Source: Woeseiaceae bacterium (lineage in GTDB: Bacteria; Pseudomonadota; Gammaproteobacteria; Steroidobacterales; Woeseiaceae). From it: 64,000 nt of DNA. Positions 21,036 to 34,971 of this stretch are shown here, in pieces. The position numbers and the translations under genes are program-made. The notes below the pieces were generated by a model. That model did not search any database. It was not told the DNA's origin and was given only the letters and a program-made list of their open reading frames with translations. Location of the stretch: contig JASJBE010000008.1 in NCBI GenBank assembly GCA_030066655.1, positions 1-64,000 of the forward strand, given 5' to 3'. The number at the start of each line of letters is the position of its first letter. Positions within the stretch are counted from its first letter, which is position 1.

Positions 21036-22373
21036 ATGAGCAAAAAGCTTTTCATCAAGACCTTTGGTTGCCAGATGAATGAGTACGATTCCGAGAAGAT
21101 GGCGGATGTGCTCAGGGAATCGCATGGCTACGAATTGACGCAGGAGCCGAAGGAGGCTGATCTGCTGCTGGTGAATACCTGTTCGATTCGTGAGAAGGCG
21201 CAGGAGAAGGTCTTCTCGGAGCTCGGTCGCTGGCGGCCGTTCAAGGATATGCGCGACGACGTCATGATCGGTGTGGGCGGTTGCGTGGCGAGCCAGGAGG
21301 GCGATGGCATCACGAAGCGCGCGCCTTTCGTCGACCTCGTGTTCGGGCCGCAGACGCTGCATCGCCTGCCAGAAATGGTCGACGAGGTCAGCTCGAAGCG
21401 ACAGTCCGTCGTCGATATCTCGTTTCCCGAGATCGAGAAGTTCGACCGTCTGCCGGAACCCCGGGCCGATGGCTGCACGGCGTTCGTGTCGGTCATGGAG
21501 GGCTGCAGCAAGTACTGCAGCTTCTGCGTCGTGCCGTACACGCGGGGCGAAGAGATCAGTCGCCCGCTCGATGATGTCATCACCGAGGTGGTCATGCTTG
21601 CCGAGCAGGGCGTGCGGGAAGTCAATCTCCTCGGGCAGAACGTCAATGCTTACCAGGGTCCGATGCACGACGGTGGGCTTGCCGACCTGGCGACCCTGAT
21701 TTACTACGTCGCCGAGATCGACGGCATCGATCGTATTCGATTCACGACGTCGCACCCGGTCGAGTTTACCGACAGCCTGGTCCAGGCCTACGCCGAGGTG
21801 CCGGAGCTTGCCAGCTACCTGCATCTGCCGGTTCAGCACGGCTCGGACCGCATCCTGTCGCTGATGAAGCGCGGTCACACGGCGATCGAATACAAGCAGA
21901 AGATCCGGAAGCTCAAGGCGGCGCGCCCGGGGATCTCGCTGTCGTCGGATTTTATCGTCGGGTTCCCCGGTGAGACGGAAGCGGATTTCGAGAAGCTCAT
22001 GAACCTGATCGCCGATGTTGGCTTCGACCAGTCCTTCAGCTTCATCTACAGCGCCCGACCCGGGACGCCGGCCGCGAGCCTCGCTGACGACACGCCCTTA
22101 GACGTCAAGAAGCAACGTTTGCAGCTGTTGCAGGCACGCATCAACCAGCAGGCCATGGCCATCTCCCGTGACATGGTAGGCACGACGCAGCGCGTGCTGG
22201 TCGAGCGTCTCTCGAAGAAGAGCGATGCCCAGGTGACCGGTCGAACAGAGAACAATCGGTGGGTCAATTTTGACGCCGATCAGTCCGTGATTGGCAGTTT
22301 CGTCGACGTCGAAATCACCGAGGCCTTGCCGAATTCGCTGCGCGGCCGGATGAAGAGCACGATCGCCGCCTAG
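21036..22373 (+). CDS. miaB: tRNA-2-methylthio-N6-dimethylallyladenosine synthase
   Basis: [15 protein letters not shown], radical [19 protein letters not shown]-terminal TRAM-like region. Confidence 0.98.
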   Translation: MSKKLFIKTFGCQMNEYDSEKMADVLRESHGYELTQEPKEADLLLVNTCSIREKAQEKVFSELGRWRPFKDMRDDVMIGVGGCVASQEGDGITKRAPFVDLVFGPQTLHRLPEMVDEVSSKRQSVVDISFPEIEKFDRLPEPRADGCTAFVSVMEGCSKYCSFCVVPYTRGEEISRPLDDVITEVVMLAEQGVREVNLLGQNVNAYQGPMHDGGLADLATLIYYVAEIDGIDRIRFTTSHPVEFTDSLVQAYAEVPELASYLHLPVQHGSDRILSLMKRGHTAIEYKQKIRKLKAARPGISLSSDFIVGFPGETEADFEKLMNLIADVGFDQSFSFIYSARPGTPAASLADDTPLDVKKQRLQLLQARINQQAMAISRDMVGTTQRVLVERLSKKSDAQVTGRTENNRWVNFDADQSVIGSFVDVEITEALPNSLRGRMKSTIAA

Positions 22374-22492
22374 GCCTGGACCAGGCCCGCAAAGCCTTCC
22401 ATAGCCGCAACTGACGCGGTAACCTGTCCAAAGATGCACACTCAAGCACCGCGAACCTGCGAAGCCTGCACGAGAGGATTGAAGAACCCGCC

Positions 22493-23467
22493 TTGAATGC
22501 CGTTCAAATATCCCAGGACATCGTCCTGGAACCCGCGGACAACGACCGCCTTCTGAATCTCTGCGGCCAGTTCGACGAACACCTGCGACAAATCGAACGC
22601 CGACTGCACGTGGACATTGCGAGCCGCGGCAATCGTTTTCGCGTGACCGGACGACCCGGCGCGGCAGAAGTCGGTGGCGACGTCATCCGTTCGCTGTTCG
22701 CGATGACGGAAAAGGAGCGGCTTGATCCGGAGCGCGTGCACATGCTGCTGCAGGAAACCGCGATGAAAGAAGACAGCCCCGACGAAACCGATGCGCTGGC
22801 CGATGAGACGGCGATCCAGACGCGCATGAAGCTGATTCGGCCGCGTGGCGCGAACCAGGCGCGGTACCTGAAGAACGTCGCCGAGCACGATCTCGCGTTC
22901 GGCATCGGCCCCGCCGGCACGGGCAAGACCTATCTTGCCGTTGCCGCCGCCGTCGGCGCTCTCGAAGCCGAGCAGATTCGCCGCATCGTGCTGGTGCGGC
23001 CGGCCGTGGAAGCCGGCGAGCGCCTCGGCTTCCTGCCCGGCGATATGTCGCAGAAGGTCGACCCCTACTTAAGGCCGATGTATGACGCGCTCTACGACAT
23101 GCTGGGCGCCGAGCACGTCAGTCGCCTGATCGAACGCAACGTTATCGAGATCGCACCGCTGGCGTTCATGCGAGGGCGCTCCCTCAATGAGTCGTTCGTG
23201 ATCCTCGATGAGGCGCAAAACACCAGCGTCGAGCAGATGAAGATGTTCCTGACGCGAATAGGCTTTGGCTCGCGTGCGGTCGTTACCGGCGACGTGACGC
23301 AGATCGACCTGCCGTCCGGCAAGCAGTCGGGCCTCGGTAACGCGATTGAGATTCTCGAAGGTGTCGACGGTATCGGGTTCACGTTCTTCACGAAGCAGGA
23401 CGTCGTCCGTCACGCGCTGGTGCAGAGGATCGTCGCGGCGTACGAGTCGGCCGACGACTCCAAGTGA
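22493..23467 (+). CDS. ybeZ: PhoH-like protein (YbeZ)
   Basis: GIGPAGTGKTYLAVAAAVGALE (Walker A), FVILDEAQNTSVEQMKMFLTR; TTG start. Confidence 0.95.
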   Translation: MNAVQISQDIVLEPADNDRLLNLCGQFDEHLRQIERRLHVDIASRGNRFRVTGRPGAAEVGGDVIRSLFAMTEKERLDPERVHMLLQETAMKEDSPDETDALADETAIQTRMKLIRPRGANQARYLKNVAEHDLAFGIGPAGTGKTYLAVAAAVGALEAEQIRRIVLVRPAVEAGERLGFLPGDMSQKVDPYLRPMYDALYDMLGAEHVSRLIERNVIEIAPLAFMRGRSLNESFVILDEAQNTSVEQMKMFLTRIGFGSRAVVTGDVTQIDLPSGKQSGLGNAIEILEGVDGIGFTFFTKQDVVRHALVQRIVAAYESADDSK

Positions 23468-23949
23468 ACTCGAGTGAAGCGTCGCTGGTCGACGTGCACA
23501 TCGCCGAAGGCCTGGTCGACATCCCCGACCGGGCGGTCCTGAATCAATGGGTAGAGCTGGCACTGGACGCTCTGGACAGGGCGGGAAAGGTTTCAGTTTC
23601 TCTGAGCGTGGTCGATGAAGAAGAGAGTCGGCGCTTGAATCGCGAATATCGCGACCAGGACAGGCCCACGAACGTGCTGTCCTTCCCGATGGAGTTCGAT
23701 GCAGCGCCGCCGCCGGACGAGCCGCTGTTGCTCGGCGACATCGCGATTTGCGGTCCGGTCGTCGCCCGCGAGGCACGCGAGCAGCGGAAGTCGGCTGAGG
23801 ATCACTGGGCCCACATAGTGACCCACGGCGTTCTTCACCTGGCTGGCTTCGATCACGAGGACGATGCGGACGCCGAAGTCATGGAGCAACTGGAAAAAAA
23901 GATACTGGCCCGGGGCGGGGTTGCAGACCCGTATATCGCCCGGGATTGA
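23464..23949 (+). CDS. ybeY: Endoribonuclease YbeY
   Basis: LNREYRDQDRPTNVLSFPME; HIVTHGVLHLAGFDHEDD metal-binding motif. Confidence 0.96.
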   Translation: MNSSEASLVDVHIAEGLVDIPDRAVLNQWVELALDALDRAGKVSVSLSVVDEEESRRLNREYRDQDRPTNVLSFPMEFDAAPPPDEPLLLGDIAICGPVVAREAREQRKSAEDHWAHIVTHGVLHLAGFDHEDDADAEVMEQLEKKILARGGVADPYIARD

Positions 23950-24006
23950 AACGCTTGATACAATGACGGATTGGCGTAAATCGCTGAATCCCCGAACTTA
24001 AGAGTA

Positions 24007-24861
24007 ATGAACGAAAAACCTCCAAGTACCAGCGGCACAGGGAACCCTGGGCTCGTAGCGCGTCTTCGACGCGCATTCTCGGGCGAACCCTGGAGCCGGG
24101 AAGAAATACAGGAACTGATCCAGCAGCCGGAGATCCAGCTGGATGCCGAAGAAAAGAGCATGCTGTCCGGCGTTCTCGAAGTGGCCGAAACGCAGGTTCG
24201 GGATGTCATGGTTCCGCGATCGCAGATGGTCGTCATCGACGTCGAACAGTCACTCGAAGAGATGCTGGAGGTGATTGTCGATTCAGGACATTCGCGTTTT
24301 CCGGTCATTGGCGAGGACCGCGACGAAGTGCTGGGTGTGTTGCTGGCCAAAGACCTCTTGCGCTACCTCGGCAACGTCAACGTCGAGGACGTCCCCGTAC
24401 GGCGACTGTTACGCACAGCCTCGGTCATCCCGGAGTCGAAGCGGCTCAACGCGCTGCTCAAGGAATTCCGGGACAGCCACAATCACATGGCCATCGTCGT
24501 CGACGAATACGGCGGCGTCGCCGGCTTGCTGACGATCGAAGACGTCCTCGAGGAAATCGTCGGAGAGATCGATGACGAGCATGACCCGGAAGAGGCCGAC
24601 TTCATTCGCCCGGACGGCGAGAAGGATGGCATGCCGACGTATGCCGTGCGAGCGCTGACCCGTATAGAAGACTTCAATGAGTACTTCGAGTGCGAGCTCA
24701 GTGACGAAGACTACGACACGATCGGCGGTCTCGTGATGCACCAGCTCGGGCGGTTGCCGCGTCGCGGGGAGAAACTCGACTTCGACGGCTTCCGATTCGC
24801 CGTCGTCAAGGCGGACAAACGCCGTATCGATCTGCTCCAGATCCAGAGGGACAGCGAATAG
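24007..24861 (+). CDS. corC: CorC/HlyC-family protein, CBS domains
   Basis: VRDVMVPRSQMVVID, HNHMAIVVDEYGGVAGLLTIEDVLEEIVGEIDDEHD. Confidence 0.96.
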   Translation: MNEKPPSTSGTGNPGLVARLRRAFSGEPWSREEIQELIQQPEIQLDAEEKSMLSGVLEVAETQVRDVMVPRSQMVVIDVEQSLEEMLEVIVDSGHSRFPVIGEDRDEVLGVLLAKDLLRYLGNVNVEDVPVRRLLRTASVIPESKRLNALLKEFRDSHNHMAIVVDEYGGVAGLLTIEDVLEEIVGEIDDEHDPEEADFIRPDGEKDGMPTYAVRALTRIEDFNEYFECELSDEDYDTIGGLVMHQLGRLPRRGEKLDFDGFRFAVVKADKRRIDLLQIQRDSE

Positions 24862-24863
24862 CA

Positions 24864-26405
24864 ATGGAGCTCAAAGGTTCGGTGCTTCAGTGGCCGGCAG
24901 ACCGGCCGCGCGTCAGTCGACTGATCTTTTTTGTTCTCGGCGTGCTGTACACGTCGACGTTTGCGCCGATCGGACTGTCGCTGCTGATGCCGATCGTCCT
25001 CATACCGGTGCTGTATGTCTGCCTGACGGTGTCTCCGAGGGACGCCTACGGCCACATATTCTGGTTCGGCTTCGGACTGTTCCTGTCGGGTACGTACTGG
25101 ATCTACATTTCGGTTGTCATATTCGGCGAGGCGCCGGCCTGGGTCGCGCTGATCCTGATGATCGGCCTGGTCCTGATCATGTCGCTGTGGCTGGGCCTGA
25201 CCGGCTGGCTGATCAACAACCTGTCGCATGGCGAACCCGCGCGCCTGCTCTGGGTGGCGCCCGCGGCCTGGGTTGCGATTGAGTGGTTGCGTGGCTGGGT
25301 CCTGACCGGCTTCCCGTGGCTCGCGGCTGGCTACAGCCAGATCGATTTACCGATGGCGGGCTTCGCACCCGTCTTCGGCGTCTACGGAGTCTCTTTCGCG
25401 ATGTTGTTCAGCGTTGCGGCCGTTATCTTCGCGCTGATGAGCAAAGACGCCCTCCGCATTACCGGAGCAGGACTGGCGCTGTTGCCCTGGGTGCTTGGCG
25501 GCCTCCTGTGTCTCGTCAGCTGGACGGAGCCGAGCGGGCAGGCGATTCGCGCCACGATCCTGCAGGCGGGTATCTCGCAGGATCGCAAATGGGACATCGA
25601 TCAGCTTGTGCCGACGATGTCCTACTACAGGAACGCTACCGCCAGGGAGGCGTCGAGCTCGCTGGTCGTCTGGCCCGAGGTTGCGATCCCGACCCGAAGC
25701 AGCCAGCAGCAGGAACTGCAGCAGTTCATCCGCATCATGCAGTCGGACACGGCAGAGCGGGGGCAGTCGGTCGCCTTCGGGGTGCTGGAGTTCCGGAGCG
25801 ATCGCGGTGAGACCAGGGTCTATAACAGCGTCGCAATGCTGAGCGGCGGCAACGACGTCTCGTTTTACCAGAAGCGGCACCTCGTACCTTTCGGTGAGTA
25901 CTTCCCCGTGCCCGCCAGCGTGCGGGAATGGATGAAGATGATGAGCCTGCCGCACACGGACCTGCAGGCGGGCGAGGCCGTACAACCGCTGCTTGAAACC
26001 GGCGACGGGCTAAAGGTCGCGACAGCGATCTGCTACGAGGATGCCTACGGTGCGGAGCAGCTCTACGCCTTCCCCGAGGCTGAGCTGATCGTCAACGTCA
26101 GCAACGACGCCTGGTTCGGTGACTCGATAGCGCCGCACCAGCATCTCGAGATAGCCCGCATGCGTTCGCTGGAAGTCGGCCGGCCCACCATTCGCTCGAC
26201 CAACACCGGCGTTAGTGCATTCATCGATGCCGAGGGCGAAATCGTCGGCAATACCGGACCCCAGTTTCGCCAGGCGCGCCTGACGCAGATGGTGCAGCCG
26301 CACAGCGGATCGACACCGTACGTCGGGTGGGGAAACTGGCCCATAATCGGCCTGTCCGTGCTGCTGCTGGGATTCTTCTGGTTCCGCAGCCGGGCCAGTC
26401 TCTGA
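24864..26405 (+). CDS. lnt: Apolipoprotein N-acyltransferase
   Basis: FPWLAAGYSQ, LVVWPEVAIP, HLVPFGEYFP, AICYEDAYG, VNVSNDAWFGDSIAPHQHLEIARMRSLE. Confidence 0.97.
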   Translation: MELKGSVLQWPADRPRVSRLIFFVLGVLYTSTFAPIGLSLLMPIVLIPVLYVCLTVSPRDAYGHIFWFGFGLFLSGTYWIYISVVIFGEAPAWVALILMIGLVLIMSLWLGLTGWLINNLSHGEPARLLWVAPAAWVAIEWLRGWVLTGFPWLAAGYSQIDLPMAGFAPVFGVYGVSFAMLFSVAAVIFALMSKDALRITGAGLALLPWVLGGLLCLVSWTEPSGQAIRATILQAGISQDRKWDIDQLVPTMSYYRNATAREASSSLVVWPEVAIPTRSSQQQELQQFIRIMQSDTAERGQSVAFGVLEFRSDRGETRVYNSVAMLSGGNDVSFYQKRHLVPFGEYFPVPASVREWMKMMSLPHTDLQAGEAVQPLLETGDGLKVATAICYEDAYGAEQLYAFPEAELIVNVSNDAWFGDSIAPHQHLEIARMRSLEVGRPTIRSTNTGVSAFIDAEGEIVGNTGPQFRQARLTQMVQPHSGSTPYVGWGNWPIIGLSVLLLGFFWFRSRASL

Positions 26406-26498
26406 GCTCTGTTCCCGATCGTTCCCCATCGGCTCTCGACGGCAGGCCCATCGGTGCTGCGTATCGCCTGATCTTGAGGTAGGCTTTCGCCTCTTTAG

Positions 26499-29514
<3,016 letters not shown>

Positions 29515-29525
29515 TTCGCACCCGC

Positions 29526-30047
29526 ATGCTGAGGATTCGCGACATCGGCCCCGATCCGGTAGCTGATCTTCTCGAACGCTTTGACCTGTCCTTCGAGCTC
29601 GTTGCCAACGAATCACCCATACCCGGCAGTTTCTGGGGCGAGCCCGAGGCCGGCGTTATCGGCACCAGCGTCTATGCGCGTCTCGATACGCCGATTCACT
29701 CGGTCTTTCACGAGGCGGGTCACATTGTTTGCATGACCGCAGATCGGCGCGCGTCCCTGCATCGTGATGCCGGCGGGGATGACGTCGAGGAGTCGGCCGT
29801 CTGCTATCTGCAGGTGCTGCTCGCCGACTGCCTCGACGGGGTCGGCCGGGATCGGCTGATGCGCGACATGGACCGTTGGGGCTACAGCTTCAGGCTGGGC
29901 AGCACCTCAGCGTGGTTCGCATCCGATGCCGACGACGCTCGCCGCTGGCTCGTCGGTCACGGGCTGATCTCGCGCGACGAGGTTCCGACATTCCAGCTTC
30001 GCGACGGCGAGCCAACTGTGCCCGCCACGCCCGCGGAATCTTCATAA
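29526..30047 (+). CDS. epmC: Elongation factor P hydroxylase (YfcM/EpmC family)
   Basis: FWGEPEAGVIGTSVYARLDTPIHSVFHEAGHIVCMT ... DDVEESAVCYLQVLLAD. Confidence 0.88.
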   Translation: MLRIRDIGPDPVADLLERFDLSFELVANESPIPGSFWGEPEAGVIGTSVYARLDTPIHSVFHEAGHIVCMTADRRASLHRDAGGDDVEESAVCYLQVLLADCLDGVGRDRLMRDMDRWGYSFRLGSTSAWFASDADDARRWLVGHGLISRDEVPTFQLRDGEPTVPATPAESS

Positions 30048-30101
30048 CTTATTGAATTAAATATGATTATTTTCAAATCTTCGCGCGGTGTATAGTCAGT
30101 C

Positions 30102-30776
30102 ATGGTCTGGATTCGCTACGCGCTGTATTTCGTCCTCGTCGTCGCCGTGCTCGGCGTGCTGACCCGACTCGAAGTGCATTATCCGGGCTTCCTGAACATC
30201 CAGGTGTTCCTGAACCCGACAGACAGCCTCGGCACCAGCGAGTATTCGCCCATCGAACTGATGCAGCCGATCATGTTGCTGGCCTGCTGCGCACTGATGC
30301 TCTGGGTGGCCCTCTATTGTCCTGCGCAACGAACCATCGCGGTAGCGGTGGGCGGTCTGTCGCTGGCGTTCATGGTCCGCGAGCTCGATTTTTTCATTGA
30401 CCGGCTGATCGTCGAGAACCTGTGGCCGGTCATCATAGGGATTGCCGTGGCGCTGGCGATTGTCTACCTGTACCGGCACAACAGGAAACTCAACATTGCC
30501 ATCGCGCGCGCGTGGCCGTCGCCCGGTATCGTGCTGCTTTTTGCCGGGGGTTGTGTGCTGGCGGGCGCCGTGCACCTTGTCGGTCACGAGCCACTGTGGC
30601 AGTCGATAGCGGGAGACGCCTACCAGCGGGCCGTCAAGCTCGCGGTCGAGGAGTTCGTTGAGTTGCTCGGCTACCTGTTCTGGCTCATCGGTACGATCGA
30701 GTACGCCTACGAGGCGAAAGCGCTGGCGTTCAGTCCGCAATCGCCTCGCAGCCGGAGGCGCGAGCGCCGCAGGTAG
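30102..30776 (+). CDS. Hypothetical multi-pass membrane protein
   Basis: Repeated hydrophobic segments (LYFVLVVAVLGVL, ILLACCALMLWVALY, VIIGIAVALAIVYLY). Confidence 0.75.
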   Translation: MVWIRYALYFVLVVAVLGVLTRLEVHYPGFLNIQVFLNPTDSLGTSEYSPIELMQPIMLLACCALMLWVALYCPAQRTIAVAVGGLSLAFMVRELDFFIDRLIVENLWPVIIGIAVALAIVYLYRHNRKLNIAIARAWPSPGIVLLFAGGCVLAGAVHLVGHEPLWQSIAGDAYQRAVKLAVEEFVELLGYLFWLIGTIEYAYEAKALAFSPQSPRSRRRERRR

Positions 30777-30802
30777 CGCCGGGTGCGCGAATCCTGTCCG
30801 AC

Positions 30803-31300
30803 TCAGAGCTTGGTCGGGTTCGGCGCGTCCCCGTAGACCTCGACCGGATCAAACACCTTTTCCGTCTCGGTCCAAACGAGATCGATGTTGCCGTCTTTCT
30901 GGGCAGCGTCGAAATCGCCGCCGACCGGAACGCTGCGATAGAAGCAGCTGCGGTAGCCCACGTGGCAGCTGGCGCCGCCTGAGACTTCGACCCGCAGCCA
31001 GACGCAGTCCTGGTCATCGTCGATCAATAGCTCACGGATCTTCTGCACGAAGCCGCTCGTCGCGCCCTTGTGCCACAGAACCTCGCGGCTGCGGCTCCAG
31101 TAATGCGCCTCGCCGGTCTGGATGCTCTTGCGAAGCGCCTCTTCGTTCATATATCCCTGCATGAGCAGCTCGCCGCTGTCCGCGTCCGTGGTCACCACGG
31201 TAATGAGCCCGCGCTCATCGAACTTCGGCGCGAGTTCATCGCTCTCCTCCACCTGCTCGATGGAAAGGCGGGGCTGGAAACGAACGTCTTCGGCGGTCAT
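30803..31300 (-). CDS. hisI: Phosphoribosyl-AMP cyclohydrolase
   Basis: [79 protein letters not shown]. Confidence 0.95.
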   Translation of the reverse strand: MTAEDVRFQPRLSIEQVEESDELAPKFDERGLITVVTTDADSGELLMQGYMNEEALRKSIQTGEAHYWSRSREVLWHKGATSGFVQKIRELLIDDDQDCVWLRVEVSGGASCHVGYRSCFYRSVPVGGDFDAAQKDGNIDLVWTETEKVFDPVEVYGDAPNPTKL

Positions 31301-31418
31301 GTCAGGAATCCGGAAAATCAACGCGGGTCGCGGAGGATACAAGGCTCTGCGGACCGCAGCAATATTGCTATCATTGCGCCGTTTCGCCTGAGACCGGCAA
31401 AGCGCTTGCGAAAGGATT

Positions 31419-32798
31419 ATGACGATCAAGCTTCACGACACGCTCAAAGGTAAGAAAGTCGACTTCGTTCCACTGCGGGACGGAGAGGTGACGATGTACC
31501 TGTGCGGCCCGACTGTTTATAGCTATGCGCACATCGGAAACGCGAGGCCGGCCGTTGTATTCGACCTACTGGCTCGTGTCCTGCGACGCCGCTTTTCCGT
31601 GACGTTTGTCCGGAATTTCACTGACGTTGACGACAAGATCAATGCGGCGTCATTGGAGTCCGGAGAGCCGATCTCGGTGATCACCGAGAGATACAGTCGC
31701 ATCTACAACGAAGACATGGCCGCACTTGGCGTGCTGCCGCCCGACGTTGAACCGAGGGCGACGGAACACATCGCCGAGATGGTCGCGATGATCGAGACGC
31801 TGATCGACAAGGGCTTTGCTTACGAGTCCGACGGACACGTGCTGTTCGACGTCTCGTCCTACGAGCAGTACGGCGCGTTGTCCCGGCGCAGCCTGCGCGA
31901 GATGATTGCCGGCGCGCGCGTCGAGGTTGCCGAATACAAGAAGAACGCACACGACTTCGTCCTGTGGAAACCGTCCACGCCGGAGCTTCCGGGCTGGGAC
32001 TCGCCGTGGGGCAGGGGCAGGCCCGGTTGGCACATCGAGTGCTCCGCCATGGCCCAAAAGCACCTGGGCGAGACCATCGACATTCATGCCGGTGGCCAGG
32101 ATCTCGTCTTCCCGCATCACGAGAATGAAATTGCGCAGAGCCAGTGCGCGCATGACGGCGCGCCGTTTGCCCGCTACTGGCTGCACAACGGATTTCTAAG
32201 CCTTCATCAAGAGAAGATGTCGAAGTCGCTGGGCAATGTGAAACTCGTGCACGACCTGATCGAAACGGTCCCGGGTGAAGTGATTCGCCTGGCGCTGCTT
32301 GGCGCCCACTATCGTCAGCCACTGGACTGGTCGCAAGAGACGATGGAGTCGGCGCGTCGCATGCTGGACCGCCTGTACGGCGCGGTCCGCGGCATCGACG
32401 TGACGGCGGAGGAACGGGCGGCGGCCGAACCGCCGGGAGGATTGATCCAGGCACTCGAGGACGATCTCAACACGCCGAAGGCGATGGCCGAGTTCTTCGG
32501 TCTGGCCCGCGAGCTGAACAAGGCGGACGAGGAGTCTCAACGCCGGTCACTGGCGGCGCAGATGTACGCGTCGGGCGATTTGATGGGCTTGCTGCAGTCC
32601 GATCCCGACACCTGGTTTGCCGGGCAGGACGCATCGGGCCTGTCCGCGGAGCAGATTGAGGCCCTGATCGACGAGCGCACGGCAGCCCGCGCCGACCGGA
32701 ACTTCGCCCGTGCGGACGAGATTCGCAACGAACTGGCCGAGGCCGGTGTGCAAATCGAAGACGGACCGGGCGGCACCACATGGAGGCGAAGCAGCTGA
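31419..32798 (+). CDS. cysS: Cysteinyl-tRNA synthetase
   Basis: [72 protein letters not shown]. Confidence 0.98.
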   Translation: MTIKLHDTLKGKKVDFVPLRDGEVTMYLCGPTVYSYAHIGNARPAVVFDLLARVLRRRFSVTFVRNFTDVDDKINAASLESGEPISVITERYSRIYNEDMAALGVLPPDVEPRATEHIAEMVAMIETLIDKGFAYESDGHVLFDVSSYEQYGALSRRSLREMIAGARVEVAEYKKNAHDFVLWKPSTPELPGWDSPWGRGRPGWHIECSAMAQKHLGETIDIHAGGQDLVFPHHENEIAQSQCAHDGAPFARYWLHNGFLSLHQEKMSKSLGNVKLVHDLIETVPGEVIRLALLGAHYRQPLDWSQETMESARRMLDRLYGAVRGIDVTAEERAAAEPPGGLIQALEDDLNTPKAMAEFFGLARELNKADEESQRRSLAAQMYASGDLMGLLQSDPDTWFAGQDASGLSAEQIEALIDERTAARADRNFARADEIRNELAEAGVQIEDGPGGTTWRRSS

Positions 32799-33217
32799 TG
32801 GTCAATGAAGTCGAGCAAGCGCAGGCCGAGGTCATCGAGGAGTTCGGCTTCTTCGACAACTGGATGGACCGCTACCAGTACATCATCGATCTCGGCAAGC
32901 GCCTGCCGGATCTCGACGCGTCAGAACGTGTCGAGGAAAACCAGATCAAGGGTTGCCAGTCGCAGGTCTGGTTTGTTGCCGAGACCAAGGACGACCGCCT
33001 TAACTTCCGAGCGATCAGCGATGCGGCCATCGTGTCGGGCCTGATCGCCATCCTGCTGAGGATTTACAGCGGCAAGAAGCCCTCGGACATCCTCGCGTCA
33101 TCGACCGAATTCGTAGAGGCACTGGGCCTCGCTCAGCACCTGAGCCCGACTCGGTCGAACGGCCTGGACTCGATGCTGGCCGCGATCCAGCGGTTTGCGG
33201 CGCAGGCGAACGAGTAA
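32798..33217 (+). CDS. sufE: SufE-like Fe-S metabolism protein
   Basis: [38 protein letters not shown] overlaps cysS stop (TGATG). Confidence 0.93.
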   Translation: MVNEVEQAQAEVIEEFGFFDNWMDRYQYIIDLGKRLPDLDASERVEENQIKGCQSQVWFVAETKDDRLNFRAISDAAIVSGLIAILLRIYSGKKPSDILASSTEFVEALGLAQHLSPTRSNGLDSMLAAIQRFAAQANE

Positions 33218-33483
33218 TGGCGCGGAGCATCGGACAATGGCTTGCGTGGCCGCTGATCCAGCTCGTTCGCCTCTACCGTTACGCAATCTCTCCCTTCCTG
33301 GGGTCGAACTGCCGATTCCAGCCCACCTGTTCCGAGTACGCGATCGAGGCGCTGAAGCAACACGGGCTGTTTCGCGGGGGCGGCCTCGCCATTCGCCGCA
33401 TTTTCCGCTGTCACCCGTGGGGCGGCAGCGGCTACGATCCCGTGCCGCCCGGGAATGATGACGCAGTTCGCAGAGACGCTTAA
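33217..33483 (+). CDS. yidD: Membrane protein insertion efficiency factor YidD
   Basis: [66 protein letters not shown]. Confidence 0.97.
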   Translation: MARSIGQWLAWPLIQLVRLYRYAISPFLGSNCRFQPTCSEYAIEALKQHGLFRGGGLAIRRIFRCHPWGGSGYDPVPPGNDDAVRRDA

Positions 33484-34546
33484 TGCCGTCGCCCGGGAGC
33501 TGGTCTTCCCGCTGCGCGTGCTGTCTGTCGTCTTGCAGATCATCGTGGTCACGCTGCTGCTGTCGATTGCGGTGGCGCTTCTGTCGCTGCCTCCGAGTGG
33601 GTTTCTGGTCCTGGTCTGGATAGTCTCGGCGATCGGAATACTCGTCGTTTTGCCGTACCTCTTCAGGAGCCTGATGGATTACCTGGAGTGTCGCGCACGC
33701 GACCGACGGCCCGAGGTGGCGGGACTTGAACGGTTTTCAGTTTTCGAGAACACATGGAGCCTGTTTCCGATCGTCCTGGCCGGCGTCGCAGGCTGGGGAA
33801 TGTATCGGTCCGCGCTTGTCGATAGCGCCATCGGATCGTGGCTCATTCTGCTGTTCGGGCTCGCGATACTGCCGGCTGTACTCTGTGTGTTGGCGATCAC
33901 GCATTCGCCCTTGCAAAGTGTCAATCCACTGTCTCTGTGGAAGCTCATACACCGGATGGGGCCCAGCTACGCCGTCGTGCCCGGCGTCGCCGCTTTGCTG
34001 CTGGTCGTCTATCTTGCGTTCCCTGACGTGCCGGCCTTCTATGACATTCTTCTGCTGCTGTACCTGGCGTTCGCTCTGTTCGGCGCATGCGGTGCCGCGA
34101 TCCGGCCATTCGACATCATCGACGACATCGAGATTGCACCGGATGAGTCCGCTGGCGAAGAACGGCGACGCGCGATAAGCGATGCGCAACGCGAGAAACA
34201 ACTGACGCATGCTTACGGCTTCGCCAGCCGCGGAAACACTGCCGGTGCGGTCGATTTTCTCGTCAGCGCGAGTGCTGAAGAAGCCGACCCGATCGCCGCC
34301 AGGGAGTGGTATTTCAGCCAGATGCTTCGGTGGGAAGATAACTTCGCGGCCTTGAAGTTCGCACAGACGATTGTCCACGAACACCTGGCGGCGGGTTACG
34401 ACGTCGCGGCGGTGAAGTTAATACTTCGCTGTCGGCTGCTGGACCCGCGCTTCGCGCCGCTGTCTGAAGACCTGGATGCGGCTATCGCCGCGGCCGAGGC
34501 CTGCCAGAACCCGGACCTCGCAAAGGTGTTGAGAATCAGTCGCTAG
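33455..34546 (+). CDS. Hypothetical membrane protein with helical C-terminal domain
   Basis: N-terminal TM segments, then a soluble helical region ([25 protein letters not shown]...); overlaps yidD. Confidence 0.75.
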   Translation: MMTQFAETLNAVARELVFPLRVLSVVLQIIVVTLLLSIAVALLSLPPSGFLVLVWIVSAIGILVVLPYLFRSLMDYLECRARDRRPEVAGLERFSVFENTWSLFPIVLAGVAGWGMYRSALVDSAIGSWLILLFGLAILPAVLCVLAITHSPLQSVNPLSLWKLIHRMGPSYAVVPGVAALLLVVYLAFPDVPAFYDILLLLYLAFALFGACGAAIRPFDIIDDIEIAPDESAGEERRRAISDAQREKQLTHAYGFASRGNTAGAVDFLVSASAEEADPIAAREWYFSQMLRWEDNFAALKFAQTIVHEHLAAGYDVAAVKLILRCRLLDPRFAPLSEDLDAAIAAAEACQNPDLAKVLRISR

Positions 34547-34653
34547 CGCTGCATCGCGATCGGGGCTGCGGGAAAGACTCACCGTCGAGGAACGCCTGAG
34601 CCGGTTTGACAAGTTGTTTAAATTCATGGGCTTAGGGTAAACTCGATCGCGAC

Positions 34654-34908
34654 ATGGACAAGAAACTGCTCACAATCCTGTGCTGCCCGATCACCCACAA
34701 GGGCCTGAAAGTCGCCGGCAAAGGCGATCTAGGCAAGGTCAACTCCGCCATCGAAGCCGGTAACGTGCAGAATCGCGGCGGCAGTGTGCTGACCGACGAG
34801 CTAGAAGAGGCGCTCGTTACCGACGACAGGAAACTGTTGTATCCTGTGCGCAATGGAATCCCGGTCCTGCTGGAGGGAGAGTCCGTCAACATGGAGCAGA
34901 TTCATTAA
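34654..34908 (+). CDS. Trm112 family protein
   Basis: MDKKLLTILCCPITHKGL ... RKLLYPVRNGIPVLLEGESVNM. Confidence 0.88.
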   Translation: MDKKLLTILCCPITHKGLKVAGKGDLGKVNSAIEAGNVQNRGGSVLTDELEEALVTDDRKLLYPVRNGIPVLLEGESVNMEQIH

Positions 34909-34971
34909 TCGCACTCAGCGTCCTTTGCCGGGTTCCCGCCCGACTTCGCCAGACACGAGAGCCCCGAACGC

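Noticed and set aside
20976-21878. 300-aa minus-strand ORF
   Set aside because: Antisense to miaB; the radical SAM motif supports the sense strand.
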